Shown here: positions 8,043 through 16,870 of the stretch, piece by piece
How the letters are laid out: each line of letters starts with the position of its first letter
How positions within the stretch are numbered: position 1 is the stretch's first letter
Assembly (NCBI RefSeq): GCF_025060755.1
Contig: NZ_JANYUY010000043.1
Location: 1 to 64,000 of the forward strand
Source of the DNA: Paenibacillus doosanensis
GTDB taxonomy: Bacteria; Bacillota; Bacilli; Paenibacillales; NBRC-103111
Length of the DNA stretch: 64,000 nt
Reading direction: 5' to 3'
Notes under the pieces: generated by a model
Database searches by the model: none
Told to the model about the DNA's origin: nothing
Seen by the model: the letters and a program-made list of their open reading frames with translations, nothing else
Program-made: the position numbers and the translations under genes

Positions 8043-8939
8043 TTATACAATTTCCCGGTATAGATGCTCTACATCCTTCAGCAGACCAGGTATCCAAGTC
8101 TCTGATTCAGGGATTATATCCGTACCTCCGTAAACAAGCCAACGCAATGTCTTAATCAGCCAACATAAACCGCCTGTTCGCAATTGCCAGTTCAGATGAT
8201 CCATTTGAAGATCAGTTACTTCAAGGTATGCTGAAATCATTTCTTCTCTTGATAGATTACTCCAAGCGCGCGCTTCCGTAATCAAGCAATATAGGTCACC
8301 AAGATGAGGACTTAGATATGCTATGGACCAATCGATCGGCATTATCCCATTGTCTTGAATCAAAAGGTTCTTTGCATGATAATCATGATGCACTATTGAG
8401 GTTGGTACCATTCGATACAGTCTTTCTAAATGACGAGGCAACACCTTCTTGAGCTTCAATAAAACTTTGGTTTCTGCTAACTTTTTCGATTTCAACAGAT
8501 CATTGAGCAGTTCCAGAAAGTTTTCCATTGAAACGGAGTAAGTGTCAATGACCTTCTTAGGGAGCCTTTCTAAGCTCGCAGTTGCGCTCACTCTTAGTCT
8601 TGCCAGTTCCCTTGACGCCTCAAGAAAATGAGCAGGTTGCGGTTGCTGTTCCAAATTGTTATCACCCGCATCCTCCATGATCATTACTCCGCTGTCCCTC
8701 AATTGAACAAATTCAAAAATCTGCGGGGCTTTGATTTGTAAAGGATGCACTAAATTTCGGTAAATCTCGGCCTCTCCCGCCATCTCATTCCCGCCCCATT
8801 TAATTATGCGTGTTTCACCTGTTGCGAACGTAACTCTGTAGACTTCTGAAAGAGCCCATTTCCTTAATAGAGCCCATTCTGCAACCTCATTCAGCAACGG
8901 AATCTTTGAACAATAATCTGAAAAACGTGTTGGAATCAT
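8043..8939 (-). CDS. APH-family phosphotransferase
   Basis: 298 residues with the APH catalytic loop VHHDYHAKNLL and the metal-site segment MPIDWSIAYLSPHLGDLY. The gene is clearly more AT-rich than the flanking core genes and opens the accessory stretch at about 8-16.9 kb. The start codon follows GGGAGGG on the minus strand at good spacing. It resembles uncharacterised bacterial choline/aminoglycoside kinase-like proteins; the catalytic Asp is present, so activity is expected, but the acceptor is unknown. A second, unrelated APH-type gene lies 1.1 kb away at 10014. Confidence 0.85.
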   Translation of the reverse strand: MIPTRFSDYCSKIPLLNEVAEWALLRKWALSEVYRVTFATGETRIIKWGGNEMAGEAEIYRNLVHPLQIKAPQIFEFVQLRDSGVMIMEDAGDNNLEQQPQPAHFLEASRELARLRVSATASLERLPKKVIDTYSVSMENFLELLNDLLKSKKLAETKVLLKLKKVLPRHLERLYRMVPTSIVHHDYHAKNLLIQDNGIMPIDWSIAYLSPHLGDLYCLITEARAWSNLSREEMISAYLEVTDLQMDHLNWQLRTGGLCWLIKTLRWLVYGGTDIIPESETWIPGLLKDVEHLYREIV

Positions 8940-9260
8940 TCCAGAAGCCCTCCCGCATCTTATTCTTACGATACATATTCTTACATATATGGTGAAAAAG
9001 ATATAGACTTATAATTCTCCGTTTGGTACGATGTTGAATAAGGTCTTGGAAAATTTCAGGACTCTTTTTTATTTTTACGTAAACAGTGAAGGTCATACCG
9101 CAACGGATGGCCTTCAATTTGTCGGTTACAATAGCGAATCGATTTTGTTGATATGTTTCCGAAGGATACCTCTATATTGCGATACAAGTATTCCTTGACT
9201 GGAATATTCCTTTTGGAGTATATTTTGAACAGGGTTATACGGAGAAATGGAGGAATGGAT
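8940..9260. other. Non-coding gap with a hairpin
   Basis: No convincing gene. AAGGTCAT...ATGGCCTT (9089-9114) can form a hairpin, and its 3' flank (ggatggccttcaatttgtcg) resembles the flanks of the hairpins at 11004 and 16844. Confidence 0.4.
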
Positions 9261-9663
9261 ATGACAGTGAATTCGGAAGGCAAGGAATTAGTTATAACAC
9301 GTGTACTCCATGCGCCGCGCGAGCTTGTATTCAAAGCATGGTCCGAGGTCGAGCATTTGAAGCGATGGTGGGGACCGAAAGGATTTGAAATAAGTGTTGC
9401 GCAATTGGATTTCCGTCCGGGCGGTTTTTTCCACTACAACATGCAATCTCCTGATGGTAATCAAATGTGGGGTAAAGCTGGAAATACGCAATGCGGTAAC
9501 CTTGAGCGAAAATAACGGTATTACCACTATGACCTTGCGCAGCGGGCCGATCAACGCAACCGAGGAAGAGAGAAGCTTTTTTGAAGGCATGCTCGAATCA
9601 ATGCAGGAGGGCTTCGGAGGAACTTTCGATCAGCTCGAAAAATATTTGGTAATGCAGCATTGA
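9261..9663 (+). pseudogene. Broken AHSA1/SRPBCC-domain gene
   Basis: The first reading frame gives MTVNSEGKELVITRVLHAPR...WGPKGFE...GGFFHYNMQSPDGNQMWGK, the N-terminal half of an AHSA1 (activator of Hsp90 ATPase homologue) domain. A second frame then gives LEIRNAVTLSENNGITTMTL...GTFDQLEKYL, the C-terminal part. The middle of the domain, roughly 40 residues in family members, is missing and the frame changes at the junction near 9475-9485. This is an internal deletion plus frameshift, so the gene is very probably dead. The ribosome site GGAGGA before ATG 9261 is intact. An intact SRPBCC gene lies at 13262. Confidence 0.8.
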
Positions 9664-9745
9664 AGCGGTAAAGAGTATTGTCGCAGAACTCTAAAAGGAT
9701 ATATCCTCAGAGGCCAGGGTTATCGAAAGAGTAGGGGAGAGCGAT

Positions 9746-9854
9746 ATGACCGAAACAAGGATTGAAGAGCTTGCTAAATAAGAAACCCGTAAGTTTTCCG
9801 GGGTCAGATATACGCAGAGATGAGACGGTAAGAGAGCTTCTTGCAGAGATCTGA
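9746..9854 (+). pseudogene. Possible frameshifted small gene remnant
   Basis: After a good ribosome site (GGGGAGAGCGAT) the frame reads MTETRIEELAK then stops. Shifting one base gives NKKPVSFPGSDIRRDETV and so on to a stop at 9854. The two halves could be one small protein of about 36 residues broken by a one-base change, but no family is recognised. The rest of 9664-10013 shows no gene. Confidence 0.25.
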
Positions 9855-10013
9855 AAAATATGTTCGAATCCTGAGCTTTTACCATGACATGATACAATTT
9901 ATTCACCAAGGAGAGGTCATTATCGACTTCTCTTTCTTTTGGGTGGAAACAGTTATACAAATCTAACATCGACTTCATCTCAGTTAGAAAAATTAGAGAA
10001 AGAAGGGTTAAGC

Positions 10014-10961
10014 ATGAGTGATTCCATTAATCAGTATGAACGATTTCGCAACTCCATTCCTCTACTAGGAAACAGTGCAAAGCTTGAACAAATTCACAAG
10101 GGATACTCAAGTGATGATAAGTACATCGTACATGATAGCAATGGCCGCCCCCAATACATATTAAGAACCTACAGCATTGATCAAGATAAAAACAAGAAAT
10201 TGGAATTTAGCAGACTGAAGATGATGGAAAAGCATGATGTGAAATGCTCCAGACCTATTGAAATTGGGGTTCTTCCTGAACAAGGACTCGGTTACATGAT
10301 CGTCTCATTCATTGAGGGAAATGAAGCGTCAGAAGAGCTGCTTCTTTTAACGGAAGAAGAGCAGTTCAACATTGGTGTTCAATCGGGCTTGGAATTAAAG
10401 AAGATCCATCAGGTTATCTGTCCTGATAACATTAAGTCTTGGGATGAAAGAATGAGAGCTAAGCATCATCGATACCGAATGGAGTATACCAAATGCGGAG
10501 TTGAGATAAATAACGAAGAGAAGTTGTTATCCTTTATTGATGACAAACTGTACTTAATGAAGGATAGGCCCAATATTTTTCAACATGATGATTACCATAT
10601 TGGAAATCTTATCGTTAACGATGGGAAGCTTTCAGGTATCATTGATTTCAACAGGTACGACTGGGGAGATCCTATCCATGAGTTTGTGAAAGTCGGTATT
10701 TTTAGTGCAGAAGTCAGTGTGCCTTTTTCAGTCGGTCAAATCCAGGGATACAATAATTACAGTGAACCTGGCGGTGAGTTCTGGCAACTTTATTCACTCT
10801 ATCTAGCCATGACTCTGATCTCATCCGTCGTATGGATCTTGAAGGTAAAACCGGATGAGTTAGATTCAATGTTGATGAAGATCCACAAGGTAATGGATGA
10901 TCATAACAACTTTGAGGTAACTGTCCCTAAGTGGTACAGTCAGTATCAAGTTAATGTTTGA
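10014..10961 (+). CDS. APH-family phosphotransferase
   Basis: 315 residues from ATG 10014, which follows AGAAGGG; upstream in-frame codons to 9939 lack a ribosome site. The catalytic loop reads FQHDDYHIGNLIV and the metal-binding region GIIDFNRYDWGDP, matching the aminoglycoside phosphotransferase/kanamycin-kinase-like group of Bacilli. Strongly AT-rich codon use (many aat, gat and aaa) contrasts with the 50-60% GC core genes and suggests acquisition by transfer. A hairpin terminator follows at 11004. Substrate is not predictable from motifs alone. Confidence 0.85.
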   Translation: MSDSINQYERFRNSIPLLGNSAKLEQIHKGYSSDDKYIVHDSNGRPQYILRTYSIDQDKNKKLEFSRLKMMEKHDVKCSRPIEIGVLPEQGLGYMIVSFIEGNEASEELLLLTEEEQFNIGVQSGLELKKIHQVICPDNIKSWDERMRAKHHRYRMEYTKCGVEINNEEKLLSFIDDKLYLMKDRPNIFQHDDYHIGNLIVNDGKLSGIIDFNRYDWGDPIHEFVKVGIFSAEVSVPFSVGQIQGYNNYSEPGGEFWQLYSLYLAMTLISSVVWILKVKPDELDSMLMKIHKVMDDHNNFEVTVPKWYSQYQVNV

Positions 10962-11003
10962 CTGGGCACTTTGACCAAGAGCAGTTCAAATAGTTACAAA
11001 GAA

Positions 11004-11027
11004 AAGGCCATCTCAAAGGATGGCCTT
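11004..11027. terminator. Hairpin terminator after the APH gene
   Basis: AAGGCCATC-TCAAAG-GATGGCCTT is a perfect 9-bp stem. The T-run is better on the minus strand (TTTTC) than on the plus strand. The 3' flank, ttaaaaacttgccgttactg, nearly repeats at 16869-16895. Confidence 0.6.
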
Positions 11028-11446
11028 AAAAACTTGCCGTTACTGACAGCGCGGAGAATCGTATCACAAATAGTGGTAAAGCGCAGAGTGGAATTAATGG
11101 TGAGTTTATAATAGCTCGCGAACTCAAGCGTAGTGATGGCGACTATCGGACGGCCTTTGCAAGCTACCAAATTAAAATGACATATTTTGTCACGGAGTGT
11201 CAGACCCTCGCTCTGACAACGATAAAAGATATGATCTTGGATTCCTGCTTTAAACTGAAATTATTTCAACTTATGCTTCGTTTCCCTGGCATACTGCGGG
11301 CTTCCATGAAGGGCAGTGTTAAAACGTTCAATGCAAAAGTAGCGTACATAAGTGACGCTGATTCGAACTATTTTACGACATAAACAAGGCGTTTGCCGCT
11401 ACTAGGTCAAGTGTCCCTACATAAGCTGATGAGAAAGGATTATGCC
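11028..11446. other. Gap without a recognised gene
   Basis: About 420 nt between the APH gene terminator and the flavin oxidase gene. Short open frames exist (e.g. 11177-11383), but none has a ribosome site or a recognisable motif. A small hairpin, gtcagaccctcgctctgac, lies near 11200. Confidence 0.4.
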
Positions 11447-12853
11447 ATGGACAGGGACGGTGTAAAGTGGATGACACAAAATCGGAAAAAGACAGGCACA
11501 CGATTAACCGGAAGAATCGTATTTCCAGGCAATCCGTCATATAATGCGGCCAGAATGGAGTACAATAGGCGTTTTTCCAAGTTTCCAAAAGTCATTGTTT
11601 TTTGCAGACGAACTCAGGATGTGATCAACGCAGTCAAATGGGCTCGTGAGCATGGCGTACGGCTGCGAGCGCGCAGCGGGCGGCACAGCTATGAAGGCTT
11701 TTCGACCGTAAACGGCGGTATTATTATCGATGTAAGCGAGATGAATAAGATTAAGGTGGATCGGAAAAATAGGGTGGCCCTCGTACAGACGGGAAATCCA
11801 CTTGCCCGTGTGTACAAAAAGCTGTGGGATAAGCGTGTAGCACTTCCGGCTGGGACTGCGCCCGACGTAGGCTTAGCCGGGCTTACCCTGGGAGGCGGCA
11901 TTGGACTGCTGTCCCGCAAATATGGACTTACGTGCGATAACTTGAAGCAAGTGAAAATGGTCGTAGCCTCGGGACGGTATGGGGCAAAGACGATTGTGGC
12001 AAACAGGAGGAAACATGCCGATTTATTGTGGGCATCACGAGGTGGCGGGGGAGGAAACTTTGGCATTGCTACAGCCTATACTTTTCGGGTTAGACCGATT
12101 TCAACGGTTTCTATATACAGCGTCACCTGGAAATGGGGCGATTTGGAGAAGGTGTTACCGGTTTGGCAGCGCTGGGCCCCGTCTGTCACGAACCGCTTAA
12201 CCTCAACCATCGAGGTGGCTGCCAAGCAGGTGGGAACAATTGAATCTACCGGGCAATTGCTCGGCAGTGCTAAGGAGCTGCGTCGATTGATTAAACCCCT
12301 CTTGCGAGCAGGCACTCCAGTGAAGGTGCTAGTGAAGACGGTGCCTTTTATTGAAGCAACCCAATTTTTTGCCGAATCGGACCTGAATTTGGAGCCGAAA
12401 TTTAAAATAAGCGGGGCTTACGGGTTCCACCCTCTGCCTCGTGAAGGAGTACGAATTATACGCGACTTTTTGTCCAAAGCGCCCAACAGGCATTCTACCG
12501 TGTGGTGTCAAAGCTTAGGTGGTGCAGGAAGCGCGGTGAGCCTGGTATCGCCTACTGCAACCGCTTATCCTCATCGGAAAGCTGAGACCATCTACGAACT
12601 GTCGGCACGCTGGAGGAGCAACGCGGAGCAGCAGCGGAATATTCAGTGGGTGAAAAGGTTCCGCAGAGCGTTACGTCCCTTTGTTAAGGGGGATTATGTG
12701 AACTTTCCCGATTTGCAGATTAAGAACTGGCCCAAGGCGTATTATGGCGTGAACTTTGGCAGACTGAAGCAGGTGAAACGAAAGTATGATCCTCATAATG
12801 TGTTTCGTTTTGCTCAGAGTATTCCAGTGGGGAAACGGGGCAGAAAAGGATAA
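11447..12853 (+). CDS. FAD-linked oxidase, berberine-bridge-enzyme type (bicovalent flavin)
   Basis: 468 residues from ATG 11447 after GAGAAAGGA (an upstream ATG at 11393 is weaker). The PCMH-type FAD domain is clear: SGRHSYEG with H80 and YGLTCDNL with C163, the two residues that attach FAD covalently (8-alpha to His, 6 to Cys) in berberine-bridge-type oxidases. LTLGGGIG lies just before the Cys. The C-terminal BBE segment KYDPHNVFRFAQSIP is present. Bacillus subtilis CotQ/YvdP and YgaK are related in layout. Such enzymes oxidise sugars, alcohols or alkaloid-like substrates using O2. No signal peptide is seen. Confidence 0.9.
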   Translation: MDRDGVKWMTQNRKKTGTRLTGRIVFPGNPSYNAARMEYNRRFSKFPKVIVFCRRTQDVINAVKWAREHGVRLRARSGRHSYEGFSTVNGGIIIDVSEMNKIKVDRKNRVALVQTGNPLARVYKKLWDKRVALPAGTAPDVGLAGLTLGGGIGLLSRKYGLTCDNLKQVKMVVASGRYGAKTIVANRRKHADLLWASRGGGGGNFGIATAYTFRVRPISTVSIYSVTWKWGDLEKVLPVWQRWAPSVTNRLTSTIEVAAKQVGTIESTGQLLGSAKELRRLIKPLLRAGTPVKVLVKTVPFIEATQFFAESDLNLEPKFKISGAYGFHPLPREGVRIIRDFLSKAPNRHSTVWCQSLGGAGSAVSLVSPTATAYPHRKAETIYELSARWRSNAEQQRNIQWVKRFRRALRPFVKGDYVNFPDLQIKNWPKAYYGVNFGRLKQVKRKYDPHNVFRFAQSIPVGKRGRKG

Positions 12854-13100
12854 TACTCGCAACAGTAGTTGAAGCGACGGGGCTGACGGCGGCAGCTCCT
12901 TTCGAATTTTTCGCTGATACCCCCTTGAGGTGATCCCTGCCATAATGATGGCGGAATTTTAGGGGAGAAACCCGCAGGAGTCTGCGTTGACTATTGCTAA
13001 TACGTTGCTCGACGCTTTCAGAAGAGGCAGCGCAAAATCTCTTGGCAAAGCCTCGGTTGCTAAGCGCCGAGCTTCGGTCATGGCATGGTGGTTCTCTAGA

Positions 13101-13258
13101 AGGGTGGTGAAAAAGTCCGCTGCGGCGTCCATTTGATCCTCCAATCGCTGTTGAAAACGGATTCTTTGGATTGTTTTTTCGTTTTTCTGTGGAGAGAATC
13201 CGTGTTCAAAGGCGAACGCTTACGCTTTTCCAGATTCAAATGGCCGCTCCGCTCTTTT
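13101..13258 (-). repeat. Dispersed repeat, family B, copy 3 (divergent)
   Basis: Contains ggtgaaaaagtcc near 13104, and at 13195-13258 the block atccgtgttcaaaggcgaac followed by gcttacgcttttccagattc, which matches 6964-7025. It seems rearranged relative to the other copies. The gap 12854-13261 otherwise holds only a doubtful minus-strand frame (12959-13144) overlapping the repeat. Confidence 0.5.
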
Positions 13259-13261
13259 TTA

Positions 13262-13732
13262 CTAGGTTTCTATGCCGTGTTTATTGGCAATTTGCTCGCT
13301 TTGGTTGGGCCGGCCCTTACCCTTGGTGATCAAGTCGCGAAGACTGCCGCTTATGTAGATGCCCCAGGAGTCCGTACAGACGGCGTAGCACTCATACGCG
13401 GGAACGAGGCCTACGTGCGTAAATCGAACTTCCGTTTTGCCGTCTTTCTTGTCGATTTCAAAGACAATGTCAGTATCCTTCCACTCACTCTTGTCCTTTA
13501 CGAAGTTAAAGTAGTTGTCTGTAATGTGCCAAACGACCTTTTTACCTGGAACAAGCTCGGTGATTTGGATGGTGCAGCGGTGAATATCTCGGTAGTGGTA
13601 CTTAAATTTACCGAGTTCGTCGGTAGTGCCCTCAATTTCCTCTGACCACCATCCGCGAACGTTATTGATAGCGGCAAAGACTTCTTCGGGGCTTTGGTCT
13701 ACCTTAAAAAAAGTGCTGTAACTTTGATTCAT
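13262..13732 (-). CDS. SRPBCC/AHSA1-like protein
   Basis: 156 residues. The N-terminus (YSTFFKVDQSPEEVFAAINN followed by VRGWWSEEIEG) and the central GKFKYHYRD and ELVPGKKVVWHI are typical of SRPBCC polyketide-cyclase/AHSA1-like proteins with a hydrophobic ligand pocket. The full domain is present, unlike the broken relative at 9261. Its promoter, read leftward, has -35 TTGCGT and -10 TATACT at 17-bp spacing, and the twin palindromes at 13786-13823 overlap the -35. A GAGGGGAGA ribosome site precedes the ATG. Ligand unknown. Confidence 0.85.
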   Translation of the reverse strand: MNQSYSTFFKVDQSPEEVFAAINNVRGWWSEEIEGTTDELGKFKYHYRDIHRCTIQITELVPGKKVVWHITDNYFNFVKDKSEWKDTDIVFEIDKKDGKTEVRFTHVGLVPAYECYAVCTDSWGIYISGSLRDLITKGKGRPNQSEQIANKHGIET

Positions 13733-13771
13733 ACAAGTTATCTCCCCTCGTTAATTGTTGACTACACACCG

Positions 13772-13823
13772 AGTATAAATTATGTACTTGTAAAACGCAA
13801 GTATAAACTTGCAAAATGCAAGT
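13772..13823 (-). promoter_or_regulatory. Promoter with twin palindromic operator
   Basis: Leftward promoter: -35 TTGCGT (13795-13800 on the complement), 17-bp spacer, -10 TATACT (13772-13777). Two 17-bp palindromes, ACTTGTAAAACGCAAGT (13786-13802) and ACTTGCAAAATGCAAGT (13807-13823), lie 21 bp apart, i.e. on the same face of the helix, and the first overlaps the -35. This is the form expected for a dimeric winged-helix repressor (HxlR or PadR class, inferred). No such regulator gene is adjacent in the window. Confidence 0.65.
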
Positions 13824-14036
13824 GTAAATTGTGTAATTATTCTCATGAAAAAGCGCGGGGGTATAACAATGCGGTATATGCGTAATGGCTAAGATGCGAG
13901 AGTATCCATTTCTAGTAGCAAGTCATTGAAATTTTACACAGATTCAAAAAGTTTAAAAAGACTATGGCAAAAAATTTTATATCATAATATGCTTTTCTTA
14001 GACATCGATGTACTTATATTTAAAAGGTGGAAAAGT

Positions 14037-15017
14037 ATGAATAGAAGAATTGCAGATTTCGAAAGTCTTATTACAACCGACTACGGTAATATTGCTGGTA
14101 TTGTGGTACTGCACGGCGGCGAAAAGGTATATGAAGGCTATTTTGACGGCTACACCGCCGACGATACCGTCCATATTGCATCGGTGACAAAAAGTGTTGT
14201 TTCTGCGCTGATTGGTATTGCCATTGATAAAGGCTATATTAAAAGCATAGATCAGAAAGTATTGGATTTTTTTCCCGACTACAAGGTCAAACGCGGCGAG
14301 AAGACGATACAGAATGTTACAATAAAAAATATGCTGACAATGACCGCACCGTATAAGTACAAGTCGGAGCCATATACAAAGGTTTATACAAGTGATGATT
14401 GGACTAAAGCTGCGCTGGACTTGTTGGGTGGTAAGGGCGGTCTTGGAGGGTTCAAGTATTCCACCATCGGCATACAGGTTATGTCGGGAATTCTCGCTAA
14501 TGCAACAGGCCAACCGGTACGTGATTTTGCCACAGAAAATTTGTTTGAACCACTTGGCATCAAAACACCCCATAATACGATTATCCATTGCAAAGAGGAG
14601 TATTTTGCTTTCATTAAGGATAAATATGCTCGTGGTTGGGTGATAGATCCGAAAGGCACGAACACCGCCGGTTGGGGACTTACCTTAACGCCACGGGATA
14701 TGACAAAAATTGGACAGCTATACTTAAATGGAGGCTTGTGGAACGGCAAGCAAATTCTATCCTCAAAATGGATTGAGGACAGCACCAAAGAAAACAGCCG
14801 AAGGGGAGAGTTGCCGTACGGTTATTTGTGGTGGATTATGGACAACAAGGGACATCGTTGTTACGCAGCTTTGGGTGATGGCGGAAATACGATTTTTGTA
14901 AATCTCGACAAGAAAATCGTAGTTGCAATCGCTTCACGATTTATGCGACGTGCGAAGAACAGAATTGAATTGATTGAAAAACATATTATACCGTTATTTA
15001 TTAACAATAATCAGTGA
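14037..15017 (+). CDS. Serine hydrolase, class C beta-lactamase fold
   Basis: 326 residues from ATG 14037 after AAAAGGTGG. The SxxK motif is S49-V-T-K52 (HIASVTKSVV); KYSTIGIQ takes the place of the usual YxN motif, and GDGGNT the usual HxG. Members of this fold include DD-peptidases, esterases and true beta-lactamases. There is no obvious signal peptide, so it is likely cytoplasmic or an esterase-type enzyme. It is AT-rich like its neighbours in the accessory stretch. The YxN change (Y-S-T) is common in esterase-like members, so antibiotic resistance should not be assumed. Confidence 0.85.
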   Translation: MNRRIADFESLITTDYGNIAGIVVLHGGEKVYEGYFDGYTADDTVHIASVTKSVVSALIGIAIDKGYIKSIDQKVLDFFPDYKVKRGEKTIQNVTIKNMLTMTAPYKYKSEPYTKVYTSDDWTKAALDLLGGKGGLGGFKYSTIGIQVMSGILANATGQPVRDFATENLFEPLGIKTPHNTIIHCKEEYFAFIKDKYARGWVIDPKGTNTAGWGLTLTPRDMTKIGQLYLNGGLWNGKQILSSKWIEDSTKENSRRGELPYGYLWWIMDNKGHRCYAALGDGGNTIFVNLDKKIVVAIASRFMRRAKNRIELIEKHIIPLFINNNQ

Positions 15018-15152
15018 GACAAAAAATTTTACAGTAAGGACTTCTTCCAAATTTAGAGAGTAAATAAAAAAATTCTTGTAATGTAGAAATCGGAATAGCG
15101 GATACGTCATTATAGTGAAACCAAATTCCAATTTAAAAGGAGGAGTTTTTGT

Positions 15153-15500
15153 ATGAATTACACTTTGATGTTTTACGAGAGCCAGGAGGACTTTGCGGCC
15201 AGAACGGACCCAGCGCGACAACAACAATACTTGGCAGGCTGGACGCACTATGTGCATGCTTTGCGGCAGGCTGGAATTGTTGTGTTCGGTTCGGGGCTCT
15301 ATGCTCCTGAGACAGCTGCTACAATGAAGCGGCGCAGCGGTGAGATGGCGGTTCAGGACGGACCGTTTCCCGAGACGAAAGAGCAGCTCGGCGGGATTTT
15401 CGTGATTGATGTTCCAGACTTTGACACTGCATTAGAGTGGGCTGCTCGAGGGCCTGTCGATACGGTTGAGGTCAGACAGAACATTCCCACGTTGAAGTGA
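15153..15500 (+). CDS. YCII/DGPF-domain protein
   Basis: 115 residues with the signature DGPFPETKEQLGGIFVIDV (DGPF motif at about 69-72) of the YCII-related family, a dimeric alpha/beta-barrel fold. An AAGGAGG ribosome site precedes the ATG. The stop overlaps the GTG start of the sigma-factor gene that follows. This pairing is the known gene neighbourhood of ECF42-type sigma factors, whose regulons are largely the adjacent DGPF genes. The molecular role of DGPF proteins is not settled. Confidence 0.9.
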   Translation: MNYTLMFYESQEDFAARTDPARQQQYLAGWTHYVHALRQAGIVVFGSGLYAPETAATMKRRSGEMAVQDGPFPETKEQLGGIFVIDVPDFDTALEWAARGPVDTVEVRQNIPTLK

Positions 15501-16750
15501 TCATTTCTATGGAAACGAATCAGGTCATTGAAAAAACGGCACGTGATGCTTATGGTCGATTGCTTTCTTATTTGGCTGTACATTGGCGGGATCTGCAGGC
15601 TGTTGAGGATGCTATTGGAGATGCTTTTCTCGCCGCGCTAGAAACTTGGCCCAAGGTCGGCGTTCCGGATAAGCCTGAAGCATGGCTAATTACGGCCGCC
15701 CGAAGGAGGCTTATCGATCGTGCCCGCCGTACTCGGATTTCCGAAAGTGCGCTGCCGACTCTCCTTGTCATGTCCGAGGATACACAGCGTCTGACTTCTT
15801 CAAGCGCTGCTTTTCCGGATGAACGCCTAAGGATGATGTTTCTTTGCACTCATCCGGCAATTGATCCTGTGATGCGCACGCCACTTATGTTGCAGACAGT
15901 GCTTGGGATCGATGCAGCCCGAATTGCGGCTGCATTCATCATTAAGCCCTCTACTATGAGCCAGCGTCTTACTCGAGTCAAAGCAAAAATCCGTGCCGAA
16001 CGCCTTATTTTTGAAATGCCTGATGCAGAAGAGATTCCGAATCGCCTCGATTCCGTTTTGGAAGCTACCTATGCTGCTTACGGGAGCGGGTGGGGAGAGG
16101 CAGCTATTGCGGATTCGTCTCGTAAGAGATTGGAGGAGGAGGCAATCTATCTGGGAAAGCTGCTTCTCCAATTCGCTCCCCGCGAGCCGGAGGTTTACGG
16201 TCTGTTGGCGCTCATGCTGCACTGTGAGGCACGCCGTGAGGCCCGATATGATGACGAGGGGAACTATGTTCCCCTCTCTGAGCAAAAATGTTCGCGATGG
16301 AATCAAAGCTTGATCATGGAAGCGGAGCGTTATCTGCATAACGCTTCGCAAGCCGGTGGAATCGGTCGCTTTCAACTCATGGCCGCGATTCAATCGGTGC
16401 ATGCTCAGCGTTTATGGACCGGGCGTATCGAGTGGGAGGCGATTGCTCAGTTGTACGAGGGGCTCATTTGCATGTACCCGTCGCTGGGCGCATTAGTCGG
16501 CCGAGCCGCCGCGGTCGCGGAGGCTTACGGAGCGGAACGGGGCATTACCTTGCTGGAAGCTATTCCATCTGAAAAAGTGGTGAATTACCAGCCTTATTGG
16601 GCGCTTGCCGGACATTTGTACAAGCGGATGAATCGAATAGAAGATGCTCGTTCTGCTTATAGCCATGCTATCGGACTAAGCACAGACGTTTCTGTTCGAC
16701 AATTTCTAAGCCGCCAAGCTTCCGCGAAATCCATCGGCCCTAAAATATAG
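15497..16750 (+). CDS. ECF sigma factor with long C-terminal extension (ECF42 type)
   Basis: 417 residues, far longer than a plain ECF sigma factor. Residues about 5-80 are region 2 (AVEDAIGDAFLAALETWP, then PEAWLITAARRRLIDRARR), and about 110-165 region 4. The rest is a helical, TPR-like (DUF6596-type) extension ending in MNRIEDARSAYSHAIGLS. GTG 15497 overlaps the DGPF stop; ATG 15509 is an alternative. No anti-sigma gene is adjacent, which fits ECF42, where the C-terminal extension is thought to set activity. It probably drives the DGPF gene and itself. Confidence 0.85.
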   Translation: MIISMETNQVIEKTARDAYGRLLSYLAVHWRDLQAVEDAIGDAFLAALETWPKVGVPDKPEAWLITAARRRLIDRARRTRISESALPTLLVMSEDTQRLTSSSAAFPDERLRMMFLCTHPAIDPVMRTPLMLQTVLGIDAARIAAAFIIKPSTMSQRLTRVKAKIRAERLIFEMPDAEEIPNRLDSVLEATYAAYGSGWGEAAIADSSRKRLEEEAIYLGKLLLQFAPREPEVYGLLALMLHCEARREARYDDEGNYVPLSEQKCSRWNQSLIMEAERYLHNASQAGGIGRFQLMAAIQSVHAQRLWTGRIEWEAIAQLYEGLICMYPSLGALVGRAAAVAEAYGAERGITLLEAIPSEKVVNYQPYWALAGHLYKRMNRIEDARSAYSHAIGLSTDVSVRQFLSRQASAKSIGPKI

Positions 16751-16843
16751 GCCATTCACTAGCCCTGTTGAATACCCGGCCCTTCAATATCCCCATCCTG
16801 GTTTGGATTGTGATGCAAGAACGTCCATAGGCTGATTTAGACA

Positions 16844-16870
16844 AAGAGCCATCCGCCGCAGGATGGTCTT
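16844..16870. terminator. Hairpin terminator
   Basis: AAGAGCCATCC-gccgca-GGATGGTCTT. Its 3' flank, ttaaagcttgccgttacaga, matches the flank of the hairpin at 11004. It could terminate the sigma-factor gene or a former minus-strand gene. Confidence 0.5.

Noticed and set aside
11177-11383. 68-residue plus-strand frame between the APH and oxidase genes
   Set aside because: No ribosome site, no motif, and no codon bias like a gene.
12959-13144. 61-residue minus-strand frame
   Set aside because: Overlaps repeat B and lacks a ribosome site; it may be a remnant but no family is seen.
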